Positions 44,321-52,853 of a stretch of DNA of 64,000 nt are shown one piece after another; within the stretch, counting starts at the first letter, position 1; every line of letters begins with the position of its first letter. A model generated the notes under the pieces. It saw only the letters and a list, made by a program, of their open reading frames with translations, searched no databases and had not been told where the DNA came from. The DNA is taken from NCBI RefSeq assembly GCF_000164865.1, contig NC_014618.1, forward strand, positions 2,666,001-2,730,000. The letters run 5' to 3'. The translations under genes and the position numbers were made by a program. This stretch comes from [Enterobacter] lignolyticus SCF1 (GTDB taxonomy: Bacteria; Pseudomonadota; Gammaproteobacteria; Enterobacterales; Enterobacteriaceae).

Positions 44321-44578
44321 GTGAGTGTATATGTTTTTTACTACAACGAATCTGGTGCAAGAGTCTTTACCAAAAGTAGCGTAAATAAAGAGGCAAAGGA
44401 CCTTCTCAAAAGGAAAGGTTACAAAAAGCATTTTTTCGAGGTCGAAGCTGAAAGTGCTCAGGACGCTATAGCGAAGATGAAAAAAAATGACGATGAATAT
44501 CTTAAAGAATTAAAAGATTATTCTGACAACCTTCTTTTTGTTGGCCTTGTTGGAGTGGCGTCATTTTTTAAAGAGTAG
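44321..44578 (+). CDS. small hypothetical protein, 85 residues
   Basis: Starts with GTG behind a full GGAGG. The sequence is Lys/Glu-rich (KEAKDLLKRKGYKKHFFEVE, then SAQDAIAKMKKNDDEYLKEL) with a hydrophobic ending (LLFVGLVGVASFF). I do not recognise the family. The N-terminus VYVFYYNESGARVF could be a small beta strand domain. AT-rich relative to the core, so probably acquired. Confidence 0.55.
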   Translation: MSVYVFYYNESGARVFTKSSVNKEAKDLLKRKGYKKHFFEVEAESAQDAIAKMKKNDDEYLKELKDYSDNLLFVGLVGVASFFKE

Positions 44579-44650
44579 TGGCGGTGACCTGCTCACCGCT
44601 AATCATATATGGAAATATTATCAATGCACATCCGGTAGCGATAAACTGCG

Positions 44651-44670
44651 AACTTCCGCTCTTCGCTGTG
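44651..44670 (+). repeat. dispersed repeat, 5' fragment
   Basis: AACTTCCGCTCTTCGCTGTG, the head of the repeat only, in the gap before the peroxidase gene. Confidence 0.5.
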
Positions 44671-44853
44671 AGTTTAATCGATGGATGCAACACATTTGAT
44701 ATAACTGTGTGTCCATCAAGGTGGGCATATCAAAGGCCGCCTGTTTGTTGTCCTTTTCGTTCGACTTTGCAAAGATGTATTGCACACGTTCCACGCTGTA
44801 TGCGCTGCGTAGCGATATTGGCGTCAAACCGGTTCTGCACTGAGGATTCCGCC

Positions 44854-45336
44854 ATGACCACTTTTTATCAACTGACGGCCACCAGTCTACGTGGCCAGCT
44901 CATCACTATGGCCGACTACGCTGGCAAACTGGTTATCGTGGTTAATACCGCCAGTCATTGTGGCTTCACGCCACAATATGCAGGCCTGGAAGCGCTCTAC
45001 CAGAAGTACGCAGCCCAGGGGCTGGTGGTTCTTGGTTTCCCCTGCAACCAGTTCGGGAAGCAGGAACCCGGCGACGCCGACGAAATTTCGCAGACCTGCC
45101 ACATCACCTACGGTGTGAGCTTCCCAATGTTCGAGAAAGTGGAGGTCAACGGTGCTGCCACCCACCCGGTGTTTCGTTACCTGAAAGACGAATTGCCCGG
45201 CGTGCTGGGTGGTCGGATCAAATGGAACTTCACTAAGTTCCTGATCGGGCGCGACGGCAAACCGCTCAAGCGTTTTGCCCCGTTCACCACCCCAGAGAAA
45301 ATGGAAGCCGCAATCCTTGCTGCACTTAAAATCTAA
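44854..45336 (+). CDS. glutathione peroxidase family protein
   Basis: 160-residue Cys-type GPx/thiol peroxidase. Catalytic Cys in NTASHCGFTPQY, Gln in GFPCNQFGKQEPG, and Trp-Asn in KWNFTKFLIGRDG. The start is the ATG at 44854 behind GAGG; the longer frame is unsupported. It differs from the 183-residue BtuE type by lacking that protein's extra loop, so it is a separate GPx lineage. Cytoplasmic, predicted to reduce peroxides with thioredoxin or glutathione. Confidence 0.88.
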   Translation: MTTFYQLTATSLRGQLITMADYAGKLVIVVNTASHCGFTPQYAGLEALYQKYAAQGLVVLGFPCNQFGKQEPGDADEISQTCHITYGVSFPMFEKVEVNGAATHPVFRYLKDELPGVLGGRIKWNFTKFLIGRDGKPLKRFAPFTTPEKMEAAILAALKI

Positions 45337-45453
45337 GTGCTCCTGTAATTCGGGCTATGCCCTTACCGGGCTAAGTAAGATATTTCGGTCAGCATCGGAA
45401 GACGGGCGATTCTTCAGGCCGGTATTTTCCCAGGCGCAGCCATCCGCCAACCG

Positions 45454-46260
45454 TTATTTTTCGCCCGTTTGCCTGAGGCAGGAAATATACTTTTCGCCTG
45501 AACGACGCACGATATCATCGGCATTCTCAGTAATATCGCGTCCTTCAAACGCGCCATAGAGTTTCTTGAATTTCACCTTACTCAGGCGCTGGATAATGTC
45601 ACTGACCGTTGCGGCTGGTAACGGCAACAAGTTAGGGTAGCTCCACATAAAAGAGACTGTTTGCGCGCCAGGGGTGACCTGAACGATGTCGCCGGAAAGC
45701 ACCACGCCTTCATCCCGCGCCCAGTGCAGAACACAGCCGCCGGCAAAGTGCCCGCCGAGACGTATCACACTGACGTCACGGGTCAGTTCAAGGGTGTCGC
45801 CCTCCCAAAAGGTGATCCAGGGGCTGTCGCGCATTACCCACTTCCTGTCACTGGCATGAAGGTAAATCGGGGCGTTAAATTCTTCAGCCCAGTCCTGCAT
45901 GGTGGTGTAGTAATGAGGATGCGATATCGCGATGGCCTTAAGCCCACCCAGGGTGGTTATTAGCATTTTCGTGGCCTCGTCGAGCGTCGCAATACAGTCC
46001 CACAGAATATTACCTTCCGGGGTACGCAGAATAAACGCGCGCTGATCAATCGCAAAATCAGGAACGGTGAGGATACTGAGAAGAGAGCTGTCGTGTTGTT
46101 TCCACTTATTTGTGTGTGAAGCACAATGAGCGTCGAAATCGACCCATTCCTGCCCCGTAATGGGGATATACTGGCGTTCATCTTCGCAGATATTGCAATG
46201 CACTGGGTGGGTATCGGTTATCTCATAGGATGTACCGCAGGTTTTGCATAAAGCGATCAT
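45454..46260 (-). CDS. MBL-fold metallo-hydrolase with N-terminal zinc ribbon
   Basis: 268 residues. CKTCG and CNICED near the N-terminus form a CxxC...CxxC zinc ribbon, followed by a beta-lactamase-fold domain. The usual HxHxDH motif reads HPHYYT, while later residues (GGHFAGG and LSGDIVQV) are kept, so the metal site is altered. Activity unknown. Single gene in the accessory region. Confidence 0.75.
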   Translation of the reverse strand: MIALCKTCGTSYEITDTHPVHCNICEDERQYIPITGQEWVDFDAHCASHTNKWKQHDSSLLSILTVPDFAIDQRAFILRTPEGNILWDCIATLDEATKMLITTLGGLKAIAISHPHYYTTMQDWAEEFNAPIYLHASDRKWVMRDSPWITFWEGDTLELTRDVSVIRLGGHFAGGCVLHWARDEGVVLSGDIVQVTPGAQTVSFMWSYPNLLPLPAATVSDIIQRLSKVKFKKLYGAFEGRDITENADDIVRRSGEKYISCLRQTGEK

Positions 46261-46385
46261 GGAGTTCTCCTGATTCTTCCGCGAAAGCCAGTGGGCTCGC
46301 TAAGGCGACGTATTTGATAAAAAACACAGTCAGCCTGGCACACGGATAAACGGGGATGTGTCCGTTAGTGCACCCAGTTAGCGAG

Positions 46386-46430
46386 GACCGTCATCGCTCC
46401 TGGCACTTAGCGGTCGGGTTGAAGGAGCGC
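46386..46430 (-). repeat. dispersed repeat, degenerate inverted copy
   Basis: On the + strand GCTCCTGGCACTTAGCGG is the reverse complement of the CCGCTnnGTGCCAGGAGC core found in the other copies. Confidence 0.55.
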
Positions 46431-46544
46431 TAAGTGCTGTGAGCTCAATGGGTCGATGCAACGCTATCCTTAAGATTTCCAATCTGCATTACACTCTATA
46501 ATTGGCACAACCAACCTGCTAATTGTATTGTAAAGAGAGAGGTT

Positions 46545-47333
46545 ATGTCTGGTAGCGATTTATCCAAAATGGGCACCGCTAAAGTGGCGCTTGTTGTTAA
46601 TGGCTGTAATCATCAGGTTATTGAGAAATGCCCTGTTGGAGAAGTGGAGTACGCTTTTTATAGATATGCAGCGACGGAGCTTAAACAGGCAGGGATTACC
46701 ACGCCAAAGCTTTTGTCGGTTGATGCCACCCTGCATAAGTTAAGAATGGAGTATATTCCTCTGCAGGTCGACCAGACCTCGGTTGCAAATGATGACGCAC
46801 TGACTATGCTGGGGCGCTTACATCGCTATCCTCCGAATTCTGAATGGCTTTACCACGCTCATTTATGGTCAGCATCAGCGCTTGAAAATTCCCTCACCCT
46901 TCTGGCGCTACCTGATAAAAGTGCACAACAACTACGGCGCTTTCAGCAGTGTAGTGATGTTTTGTTTGGCTGTCAGCGCCTGATTTCAGGTGATAGCAAT
47001 GCGGGCAACTGGGGAAGAAGAGAAAACGGTGATTTAGTTCTCTTCGACTGGGAACGATTTGGAACAGGGAGCCCGGCTATCGATCTGGCCCCCCTCATAA
47101 AAGGAATGGGAACAAAGCAAGCGTATACAGAACTTGCAGAACGCTATTGCCAACTATCTAACATCCCTAATTTCTATGCACTGGCGAGGGAAATTGCCAT
47201 TGCCAAAGCATGGATTGTCACCGAAGTTATTACGCTGCTTAATGAGCGCCAAAAGCCAGCATTTTCTTTATACCTCAACTGGTACAAGAAGCATCTCCCC
47301 GACTGGCTAGATAATGTAGTAGAAATGCTTTGA
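46545..47333 (+). CDS. APH/choline kinase-like phosphotransferase
   Basis: 262 residues of the aminoglycoside phosphotransferase/choline kinase fold. The catalytic loop reads ISGDSNAGNWG, where HGDxxxGN is usual (His replaced by Ser), and the metal-binding aspartate follows in LVLFDWERFG. The DGWHK-like N-lobe is hard to place. The substrate cannot be told; resistance is not implied. RBS GAGAGAGG. Lower GC than the core. Located next to an IS3-family element. Confidence 0.65.
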   Translation: MSGSDLSKMGTAKVALVVNGCNHQVIEKCPVGEVEYAFYRYAATELKQAGITTPKLLSVDATLHKLRMEYIPLQVDQTSVANDDALTMLGRLHRYPPNSEWLYHAHLWSASALENSLTLLALPDKSAQQLRRFQQCSDVLFGCQRLISGDSNAGNWGRRENGDLVLFDWERFGTGSPAIDLAPLIKGMGTKQAYTELAERYCQLSNIPNFYALAREIAIAKAWIVTEVITLLNERQKPAFSLYLNWYKKHLPDWLDNVVEML

Positions 47334-47399
47334 ATGAATACTGAGTATTAAAACGCGATTTACATTACAGACTGGGATATCTGTGTAAGCACACCTGCT

Positions 47400-48284
47400 T
47401 TAGTTCCACGCACTTTTTGAGAGTTCCGGTTTTTCAGCCATCAGCCGGTATTCCTCCAGCGTCAGGTTATTCAGGGATTCATGGGGACGCTCGCTGTTGT
47501 ATTCATTCATCCAGCGTTCCGTGATTTCCCGTGCTTCATTCAGCGTTCTGAACAGGTAAAAATCCAGTATTTCTGTCCGGTACGTCCGGTTGAACCGTTC
47601 GATAAAGGCATTCTGCGTCGGCTTACCCGGCTTGATAAATTCCAGTGCCACACCATGCTCTTCAGCCCACTGCGCAAGTGTCAGCGAGACAAGTTCCGGG
47701 CCGTTGTCCATCCTCAGTTTCAGCGGATACCCCCGATTCGCCACTATCCTGTCCAGCACTCTGACCACCCGCTGCGCCGGGATATTCAGATCAATTTCTA
47801 TTGCGAGGGCTTCGCGGTTAAAGTCATCCACCACATTGAAGGTCCGGAAACGCCTGCCGCAGACCAGCGCATCATGCATAAAGTCTATAGACCAGCTCTG
47901 GTTAAGTGCCTCAGGCCTCACCAGTGGCGCCGGGTTACGTACCGGCAGACGTTGCTTCCCCTTGCGGCGAAAATTCAGTTTCAGCAGGCAATAAATCCGG
48001 TGAACGCGTTTATGGTTCCAGCTGTTACCCTGCCTGCGCAGCAACTGGAACAACTTCTTAAAACCGTATCGCGGGTAGCGCTCTGCCAGCTCAGTCAGCA
48101 GCTGGATCACCGGTTCATCGCGCCGGGTATCGGGCTGGTAAAGATAGACCGTCCTGCTCAGCGATAATGTCCTGCAGGCCTGGCGGATGCTCATGGCAAA
48201 TTGTGCCGTCAGATAGCTGACGAGCTCCCGCTTTATCGCTGGTTTTAAAGCTTTTTTTCGATAACGTCTTTCAGTGCCCGGCAT
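47400..48284 (-). CDS. IS3-family transposase OrfB (DDE domain)
   Basis: 294 residues. HTH_21-like N-terminal part, then the integrase core: Asp in SWSIDFMHDAL, Asp in LRMDNGPEL, Glu in NAFIERFNRTYR, and the terminal RPHESLNNLTLEEY typical of the IS3 family. Normally made as an OrfAB fusion by -1 frameshifting. No internal stop. Confidence 0.9.
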   Translation of the reverse strand: MPGTERRYRKKALKPAIKRELVSYLTAQFAMSIRQACRTLSLSRTVYLYQPDTRRDEPVIQLLTELAERYPRYGFKKLFQLLRRQGNSWNHKRVHRIYCLLKLNFRRKGKQRLPVRNPAPLVRPEALNQSWSIDFMHDALVCGRRFRTFNVVDDFNREALAIEIDLNIPAQRVVRVLDRIVANRGYPLKLRMDNGPELVSLTLAQWAEEHGVALEFIKPGKPTQNAFIERFNRTYRTEILDFYLFRTLNEAREITERWMNEYNSERPHESLNNLTLEEYRLMAEKPELSKSAWN

Positions 48285-48511
48285 TCAAGGCTGAGATCAG
48301 CAAACATTTGTTTTAATCGCCGGTTTTCATCCTCCAGGTCTTTCATCTTCTTGATATCAGACGCTTCCATACCGCCAAACTTCGCTTTCCAGTTGTAATA
48401 GCTGGCTTCAGAAATACCGGCTTCACGGCAGACATCCTTAACGGTACGTCCGGCTTCGACGGACTTCAGAACGGCAATGATCTGGTGTTCGGTGAATCGG
48501 GCTTTACGCAT
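48245..48511 (-). CDS. IS3-family transposase OrfA
   Basis: 88-residue helix-turn-helix protein (FTEHQIIAVLKSVEAG, then a leucine-zipper-like LEDENRRLKQMFADLSLE). The start is the ATG at 48511 behind GGAGGAG. The slippery A-AAA-AAG (48257-48251) lies just before its stop. Confidence 0.88.
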   Translation of the reverse strand: MRKARFTEHQIIAVLKSVEAGRTVKDVCREAGISEASYYNWKAKFGGMEASDIKKMKDLEDENRRLKQMFADLSLECRALKDVIEKKL

Positions 48512-48690
48512 GGTGATCTCCTCCGGGGACATAATCAGTATGTCGGAAGCTCTCTAAAAGTGAATGGTTCGTTTTGCAGGGATGCTTACACTCGCTCTCA
48601 GCTGAACTTTAGCTCCGCCAACTCACCCGCCACGTGCCAGCAGCGTGGCATTACATACCTGAAGGTTGAGTTTGCCATACCGAATAAGTC

Positions 48691-49611
48691 TTAATGCGAT
48701 GAAACAAATACGGACGCTTGATGTTCTGGCGGAACCGAGAAGTTACGCTGCATGCGCTTTATCTCCTCGGCCGGTGGCAGGCCAAACAGACGTTTGAATT
48801 CACGATTAAATTGCGATGGGCTTTCATAGCCAACGGCGTAACTCGCCGCGGCGGCGGTGATTTGTTGGCGTACCATCAGCATCCTTGCCTGATGCAGGCG
48901 CACCGATTTCACATACTGCATCGGCGGCATCTGAGTTATTGCCTTGAAATGGCTATGAAAAGTTGGCACGCTCATTCCGGCTTGCGTCGCCAGTTGATTT
49001 AGCGTTAACGACTCAGCGTAAGTGGCGTGGATATGCTGCAACACTTTGCCGATTTTGCCAAACTGCCCCTGCAAAGCCAGGGCTGCAAGCATTGCGTTGC
49101 CCTGTGCACCTGTTAGTACGCGAAAATAGAGTTCACGCACCCGCGAAGGGCCGAGGAGCGCCGCCTCTAGCGGGCTGTTAAGGACTTCAAGTAAACGTAA
49201 AACAGCCGTTTTTACCGCGTTGTCCATCGGACTCGACATCATGCTTTGCGGAGCGACAGGAGGGCGCGGGGCACCATGCTGTTCAATCTGCAACATCAGT
49301 TCAGCGGCAAGCTGAAAATCCAGATGCATATAAATCGCCAGCAACGGATGCTCTTCCGATGCCTCGGTTTCCATTACAAACGGCACTGGAACTGAAACCA
49401 CCAGGTAGTGTTGCTCATCATATAAATAAGTTTGTTGACCGAAATAGCCGCGCTTGCTGCCCTGGCAGACGATTACGATCCCTGGATCGTAAAGCACAGG
49501 CGTTCTGGCTAGCGGGCGATCGGAACGCAAAATTCGTACATCAGCCATGGAAGTGAGGTTGTACCCTTCCTGTACCGCAAGCGTTTTCATCATGGCAATC
49601 ATGTCGGACAT
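48691..49611 (-). CDS. AraC family transcriptional regulator
   Basis: 306 residues: AraC-type N-terminal domain (YDPGIVIVCQGSKRGYFG, YLVVSVPVPF) and a C-terminal double HTH (LNQLATQAGMSVPTFHSHFK, AASYAVGYESPSQFNREFKR). The ATG at 49611 with GAGG seven bases upstream is chosen over a GTG three bases earlier. Divergent from an SDR gene that is its likely target, a common pairing. Confidence 0.87.
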   Translation of the reverse strand: MSDMIAMMKTLAVQEGYNLTSMADVRILRSDRPLARTPVLYDPGIVIVCQGSKRGYFGQQTYLYDEQHYLVVSVPVPFVMETEASEEHPLLAIYMHLDFQLAAELMLQIEQHGAPRPPVAPQSMMSSPMDNAVKTAVLRLLEVLNSPLEAALLGPSRVRELYFRVLTGAQGNAMLAALALQGQFGKIGKVLQHIHATYAESLTLNQLATQAGMSVPTFHSHFKAITQMPPMQYVKSVRLHQARMLMVRQQITAAAASYAVGYESPSQFNREFKRLFGLPPAEEIKRMQRNFSVPPEHQASVFVSSH

Positions 49612-49716
49612 CACATCACCTCATAAAATCAGGCAAGAAAAAGAGAAGATACGGCCTAAAAGTGCGGCAGAACAGAGAATACCATGCAACCTTCACTATT
49701 CATGGGAGTTCTTTAT

Positions 49717-50550
49717 ATGGCATCTGCAAAAACGATTTTCATTACCGGCGTCAGCAGTGGCTTTGGTCAGGCACTGGCGAGAGAAGCCCTCGCAATGGGC
49801 CATCGGGTTATAGGGACTGTACGTACCAGCGAAGCATTGCAGGCTTTCGAGGGTCTCGATACGCAGCGGGCTTTTGGTTACCTGCTTGATGTCACGAACG
49901 TTGAGCGTATTGACGAGGTGGCTGGAGAGATTGAATCCGCTGTCGGCCCGATTGATGTGCTGGTGAACAATGCCGGTTACGGCCATGAAGGCATTCTGGA
50001 GGAATCCCCGCTCGCAGAGATACGCCGCCAGTTTGACGTAAATGTGTTTGGCGCGGTGGCTATGATCAAAGCCGTGTTGCCCGGTATGCGCCAGCGCCGC
50101 CGCGGACACATTATCAATATCACCTCAATGGGTAGTTTCATTACCTTACCAGGCATCAGTTATTACTGCGGCAGCAAATTCGCTCTGGAAGGGATATCAG
50201 AGACGTTAAGTAAAGAGCTTGCTCCGTTCAACATACACGTCACTGCCGTGGCACCTGGTTCATTTCGAACAGACTGGGCCGGGCGCTCAATGGTACGTAG
50301 TCCCCGCAGTATCCCTGACTACGACACTTTATTTGAACCTGTTCGTAAAACGCGTAAGGAAAAAAGCGGTTATCAACTCGGCGATCCCGTTAAAGCTGCT
50401 CACGCTATGCTGGAATTGATCGAGAGCCAGAATCCCCCCGCACATCTCTTGTTAGGCAGTGATGCATTAAGTTTGGTGCGGCAGAAGCTCGAAGCGTTAG
50501 GTAAGGAAATTGAACAATGGGAAATACTCACCCGTTCAACGGATGGCTGA
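49717..50550 (+). CDS. short-chain dehydrogenase/reductase
   Basis: 277-residue classical SDR. Nucleotide motif ITGVSSGFGQAL, NNAGYG, and catalytic Tyr-Lys in YYCGSKFALEG. The start is the ATG at 49717 (MASAKTIFITG) behind GGGAG; an ATG 33 bases upstream lacks family support. Divergent from the AraC-type regulator. The substrate is unknown. Confidence 0.87.
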   Translation: MASAKTIFITGVSSGFGQALAREALAMGHRVIGTVRTSEALQAFEGLDTQRAFGYLLDVTNVERIDEVAGEIESAVGPIDVLVNNAGYGHEGILEESPLAEIRRQFDVNVFGAVAMIKAVLPGMRQRRRGHIINITSMGSFITLPGISYYCGSKFALEGISETLSKELAPFNIHVTAVAPGSFRTDWAGRSMVRSPRSIPDYDTLFEPVRKTRKEKSGYQLGDPVKAAHAMLELIESQNPPAHLLLGSDALSLVRQKLEALGKEIEQWEILTRSTDG

Positions 50551-50656
50551 GGTTTCGGACATAGAGTGTGTAGGGGATAATCGATGATGGCCGTCCACAA
50601 ACGGCCATCTTACGACAAGCGAGGGTGCCCAAGACATCCTGCTTATGGTGAAGTTA

Positions 50657-50716
50657 AACGTCCGCTCCCCGCTCAAAGCAGACCTGCAGGTCTGCTTTGA
50701 GCGGGGAGCGGACGTT
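50657..50716. repeat. perfect 60-bp palindrome
   Basis: Two 30-base arms, AACGTCCGCTCCCCGCTCAA onward and its exact reverse complement, meet at CTGCAG without any spacer. It is built of the same sequence as the dispersed repeats nearby (CTTCGCTC-like and GAGCGGACGTTGC parts). It could extrude as a cruciform or act as a strong RNA hairpin. Confidence 0.9.
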
Positions 50717-50752
50717 GCTGATAGCGAAGTCTGATTTGACTGTGTTCATCAG

Positions 50753-51013
50753 TCAGGGCTGTACTTGTTCTATTTGCTTCAGCAAGCGCTCAAAAGTATC
50801 AATAGATCCCCATAACTGATATTTCATATCGAAATCCCAATCAGGACAACCAGCAAGCTCTGATCTGAACAGTTTAAAACCGAAGTGGATTGCGGCGATT
50901 TCATCACGGCCGCAATTTAGGGCGATCTTGGCAAGTTGAACATCACTCAAAGGTCCATGCGGCGTATCCTTCCAAGCAGTGTGAAAATGTCGGTAAATCG
51001 TTTTTAGTGCCAT
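50753..51013 (-). CDS. small hypothetical protein, 86 residues
   Basis: MALKTIYRHFHTAWKDTPHG start; aromatic-rich, acidic ending (LLKQIEQVQP). No membrane segment or signal. No family recognised and no strong Shine-Dalgarno. Coding is plausible from composition but not proved. Confidence 0.5.
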   Translation of the reverse strand: MALKTIYRHFHTAWKDTPHGPLSDVQLAKIALNCGRDEIAAIHFGFKLFRSELAGCPDWDFDMKYQLWGSIDTFERLLKQIEQVQP

Positions 51014-51135
51014 TGTTTTGTATACGCAGTAAATGCAAGATTGCTATTGATTATCGCCCGAGCTAATAGAAAGTCCACTGTTTGGATCATGTTAATTTAC
51101 AATCGGGATTGCCAGTACAGACGCAGAATAAGTGA

Positions 51136-51200
51136 AAACTTCCGATCTTCGCTCACATCGGACCTTTATTTGTCCGCTCCGTGCCAGGAACGGACGTTGC
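51136..51200 (+). repeat. dispersed intergenic repeat, copy
   Basis: Begins AACTTCCGATCTTCGCTC, contains TCCGCTCCGTGCCAGGAACG, and ends GGACGTTGC. Confidence 0.75.
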
Positions 51201-51222
51201 AATCGCAACAACGACGAATCCG

Positions 51223-51564
51223 TCAGTCCACAATAAAGAGTTTTGCTCCTATTGCCGTTCTGGACTGATGTGGTTCTGCGTTATCACCAACCTGATAACT
51301 CATCCCCGCAGTTAACGTGAATTTACGGCCATCTGCGAGCAGTGTTTCAAGTTCTCCCTCCATACAGAAAAGGACATGGCCTTTACTGCACCAATGATCC
51401 GCAAGGTAACCTGGGGTATATTCAACCATTCGCACTCGGATTTGGTTCGGCTTGTGGCCAAACAATTGTGTGCGCCAGTAGGCCATGCCTGTTTCCCCTG
51501 GATGTTCTGTTTTTTCGACTTCATCCCAGTTGGTGGTGCCAAAAGCAAATGCCTCAATGTTCAT
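51223..51564 (-). CDS. DHCW-type cupin fold protein
   Basis: 113-residue single-domain cupin; ADHWCSKGHVLFCMEGELE is the characteristic stretch and GMSYQVGDNAEPHQS supplies the second cupin motif. Metal binding likely; reaction unknown. RBS AAGGG. Confidence 0.78.
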   Translation of the reverse strand: MNIEAFAFGTTNWDEVEKTEHPGETGMAYWRTQLFGHKPNQIRVRMVEYTPGYLADHWCSKGHVLFCMEGELETLLADGRKFTLTAGMSYQVGDNAEPHQSRTAIGAKLFIVD

Positions 51565-51744
51565 TTTATGGCCCTTCGTTGTTAAGAAAGAGGTCTTGAG
51601 CTCATGTTGGAGTGAATTAACATAAGAAAAAATAATTTATACATCAACACATTATTTTTCATATGTAGTAACGAAGTTGAACCTGATTCAAGTCATGTAC
51701 CTATTAGAGGTGCTGCATCAGTAAAAATCGACGGGGGTCGGTAA

Positions 51745-51810
51745 CGTCAGTTCTTCGCTCATAGCGGACCTCCAGGCAAGTTAACCAGTCCGCTCTGTGC
51801 CAGGAGCGGA
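51745..51810 (+). repeat. dispersed intergenic repeat, copy
   Basis: TTCTTCGCTCATAGCGGACC, then CAGGCAAGTTAACCAGTCCG and TGTGCCAGGAGCGGA. Closest to the copy at 43967-44040. Confidence 0.78.
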
Positions 51811-51837
51811 AATCACTTTTATCGCAGTATGTTTGGT

Positions 51838-52752
51838 TTATGACACGACAGAGTTGGCCGCTCTTTTCGCGGGTTTGCCAGAACAGAGAGCAATACCGCA
51901 GATAATCAGTAGCGCGCTAACCAGATGATATACATGTAATGGCTCACTGAGAAACAGCACGCTGAATAAACCACCACTCAGCGGGATGAAATGGGAAAAC
52001 ACTTCTCCACGCGTCGCGCCAATGGCCTGAATGCCTTTATTCCACAACAAATACGAGAGCCACGATGGAAAAATAATCAGGTACAGCAGACCAATAGCCA
52101 GGCCGCTGTGACTAAATTCGGCAAGCGCTGGAATGCCATTTTTTACCATAGAGAAAATCAATATTGGAAGAAGCACTATGGCACCTATCGCTGCACTAAT
52201 GGCCACAAACGCATTTCCCCCCACTTCACGGGGTTTAATGCGCAGAAACGCGCAATATACAGCCCAGCTTGCTGCCGAGCCCATCGTCCACAGATCGCCA
52301 CGATTGAGATTCTTTAGGGTATCCAGGTGCCATAAATCCCCCTGCATCACCAGCCAGACCACACCGAAAGAACTGATAATAACCCCAGAGATATTCTGAG
52401 TTGTTATTTTTTCTTTAAAAATAGTCTTATTAATCAATAAGACCAATGCCGGAGTTGTTGATAAATAAATAGCAGCATTAAGCGATGAGGTATATTGCAG
52501 ACCAATGTACAGGGTCAGTGGAAATAACACCTGCCCAAACAAAGCCAGAAAAGTGATGATGTGAAAAGAACGCTGCATAGCCTGCCATTGCCCACGAATT
52601 TGCCGGTGATAGAGCGCCACCAGCAATATGGCAGTGAATATCCAGCGAGCAGAGGATAATAAAACAGGGTCGACAAGACTGACTAACAGATGTCCTACCA
52701 CATAATTCCCGCCCCAAAAACACGCGGCGAGAGTGAGCAATAAATAAGGCAT
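51838..52752 (-). CDS. EamA/DMT-family transporter
   Basis: 304 residues, ten hydrophobic segments in two EamA repeats; the first starts LTLAACFWGGNYVVG. The start is the ATG at 52752; a GTG two codons upstream is possible. Divergent from a LysR regulator, a common regulator-exporter pair. The substrate is unknown. Confidence 0.87.
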   Translation of the reverse strand: MPYLLLTLAACFWGGNYVVGHLLVSLVDPVLLSSARWIFTAILLVALYHRQIRGQWQAMQRSFHIITFLALFGQVLFPLTLYIGLQYTSSLNAAIYLSTTPALVLLINKTIFKEKITTQNISGVIISSFGVVWLVMQGDLWHLDTLKNLNRGDLWTMGSAASWAVYCAFLRIKPREVGGNAFVAISAAIGAIVLLPILIFSMVKNGIPALAEFSHSGLAIGLLYLIIFPSWLSYLLWNKGIQAIGATRGEVFSHFIPLSGGLFSVLFLSEPLHVYHLVSALLIICGIALCSGKPAKRAANSVVS

Positions 52753-52853
52753 AACCACCCCATCAATAATACAATTTTGTTCCCCGAAACATTACCGCGA
52801 AGAAAATAGAGATGCTAATATAAAGTTTTGCTCAGATGGTATCGTTTTAAACT

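Larger units (their letters stand above)
47384..48590 (-). mobile_element. IS3-family insertion sequence (IS407/ISEhe3-like)
   Basis: About 1207 bp bounded by TGTAAGCA-type inverted ends: inward from the left TGTAAGCACACCTGC, inward from the right TGTAAGCATCCCTGC (13 of 15 match). Two overlapping frames, orfA and orfB, with an A-AAA-AAG slippery site between. No flanking 3-4 bp direct repeat is seen (CTG left, CTC right). Confidence 0.88.

Noticed and set aside
46545..47333. Aminoglycoside resistance gene
   Set aside because: Only the kinase fold is supported; the altered loop and lack of close resemblance to known APH enzymes do not justify a resistance call.
50657..51810. Possible CRISPR array from the repeated units
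   Set aside because: The copies are few, unequal, differently spaced, partly inverted and separated by genes; no cas genes are present.
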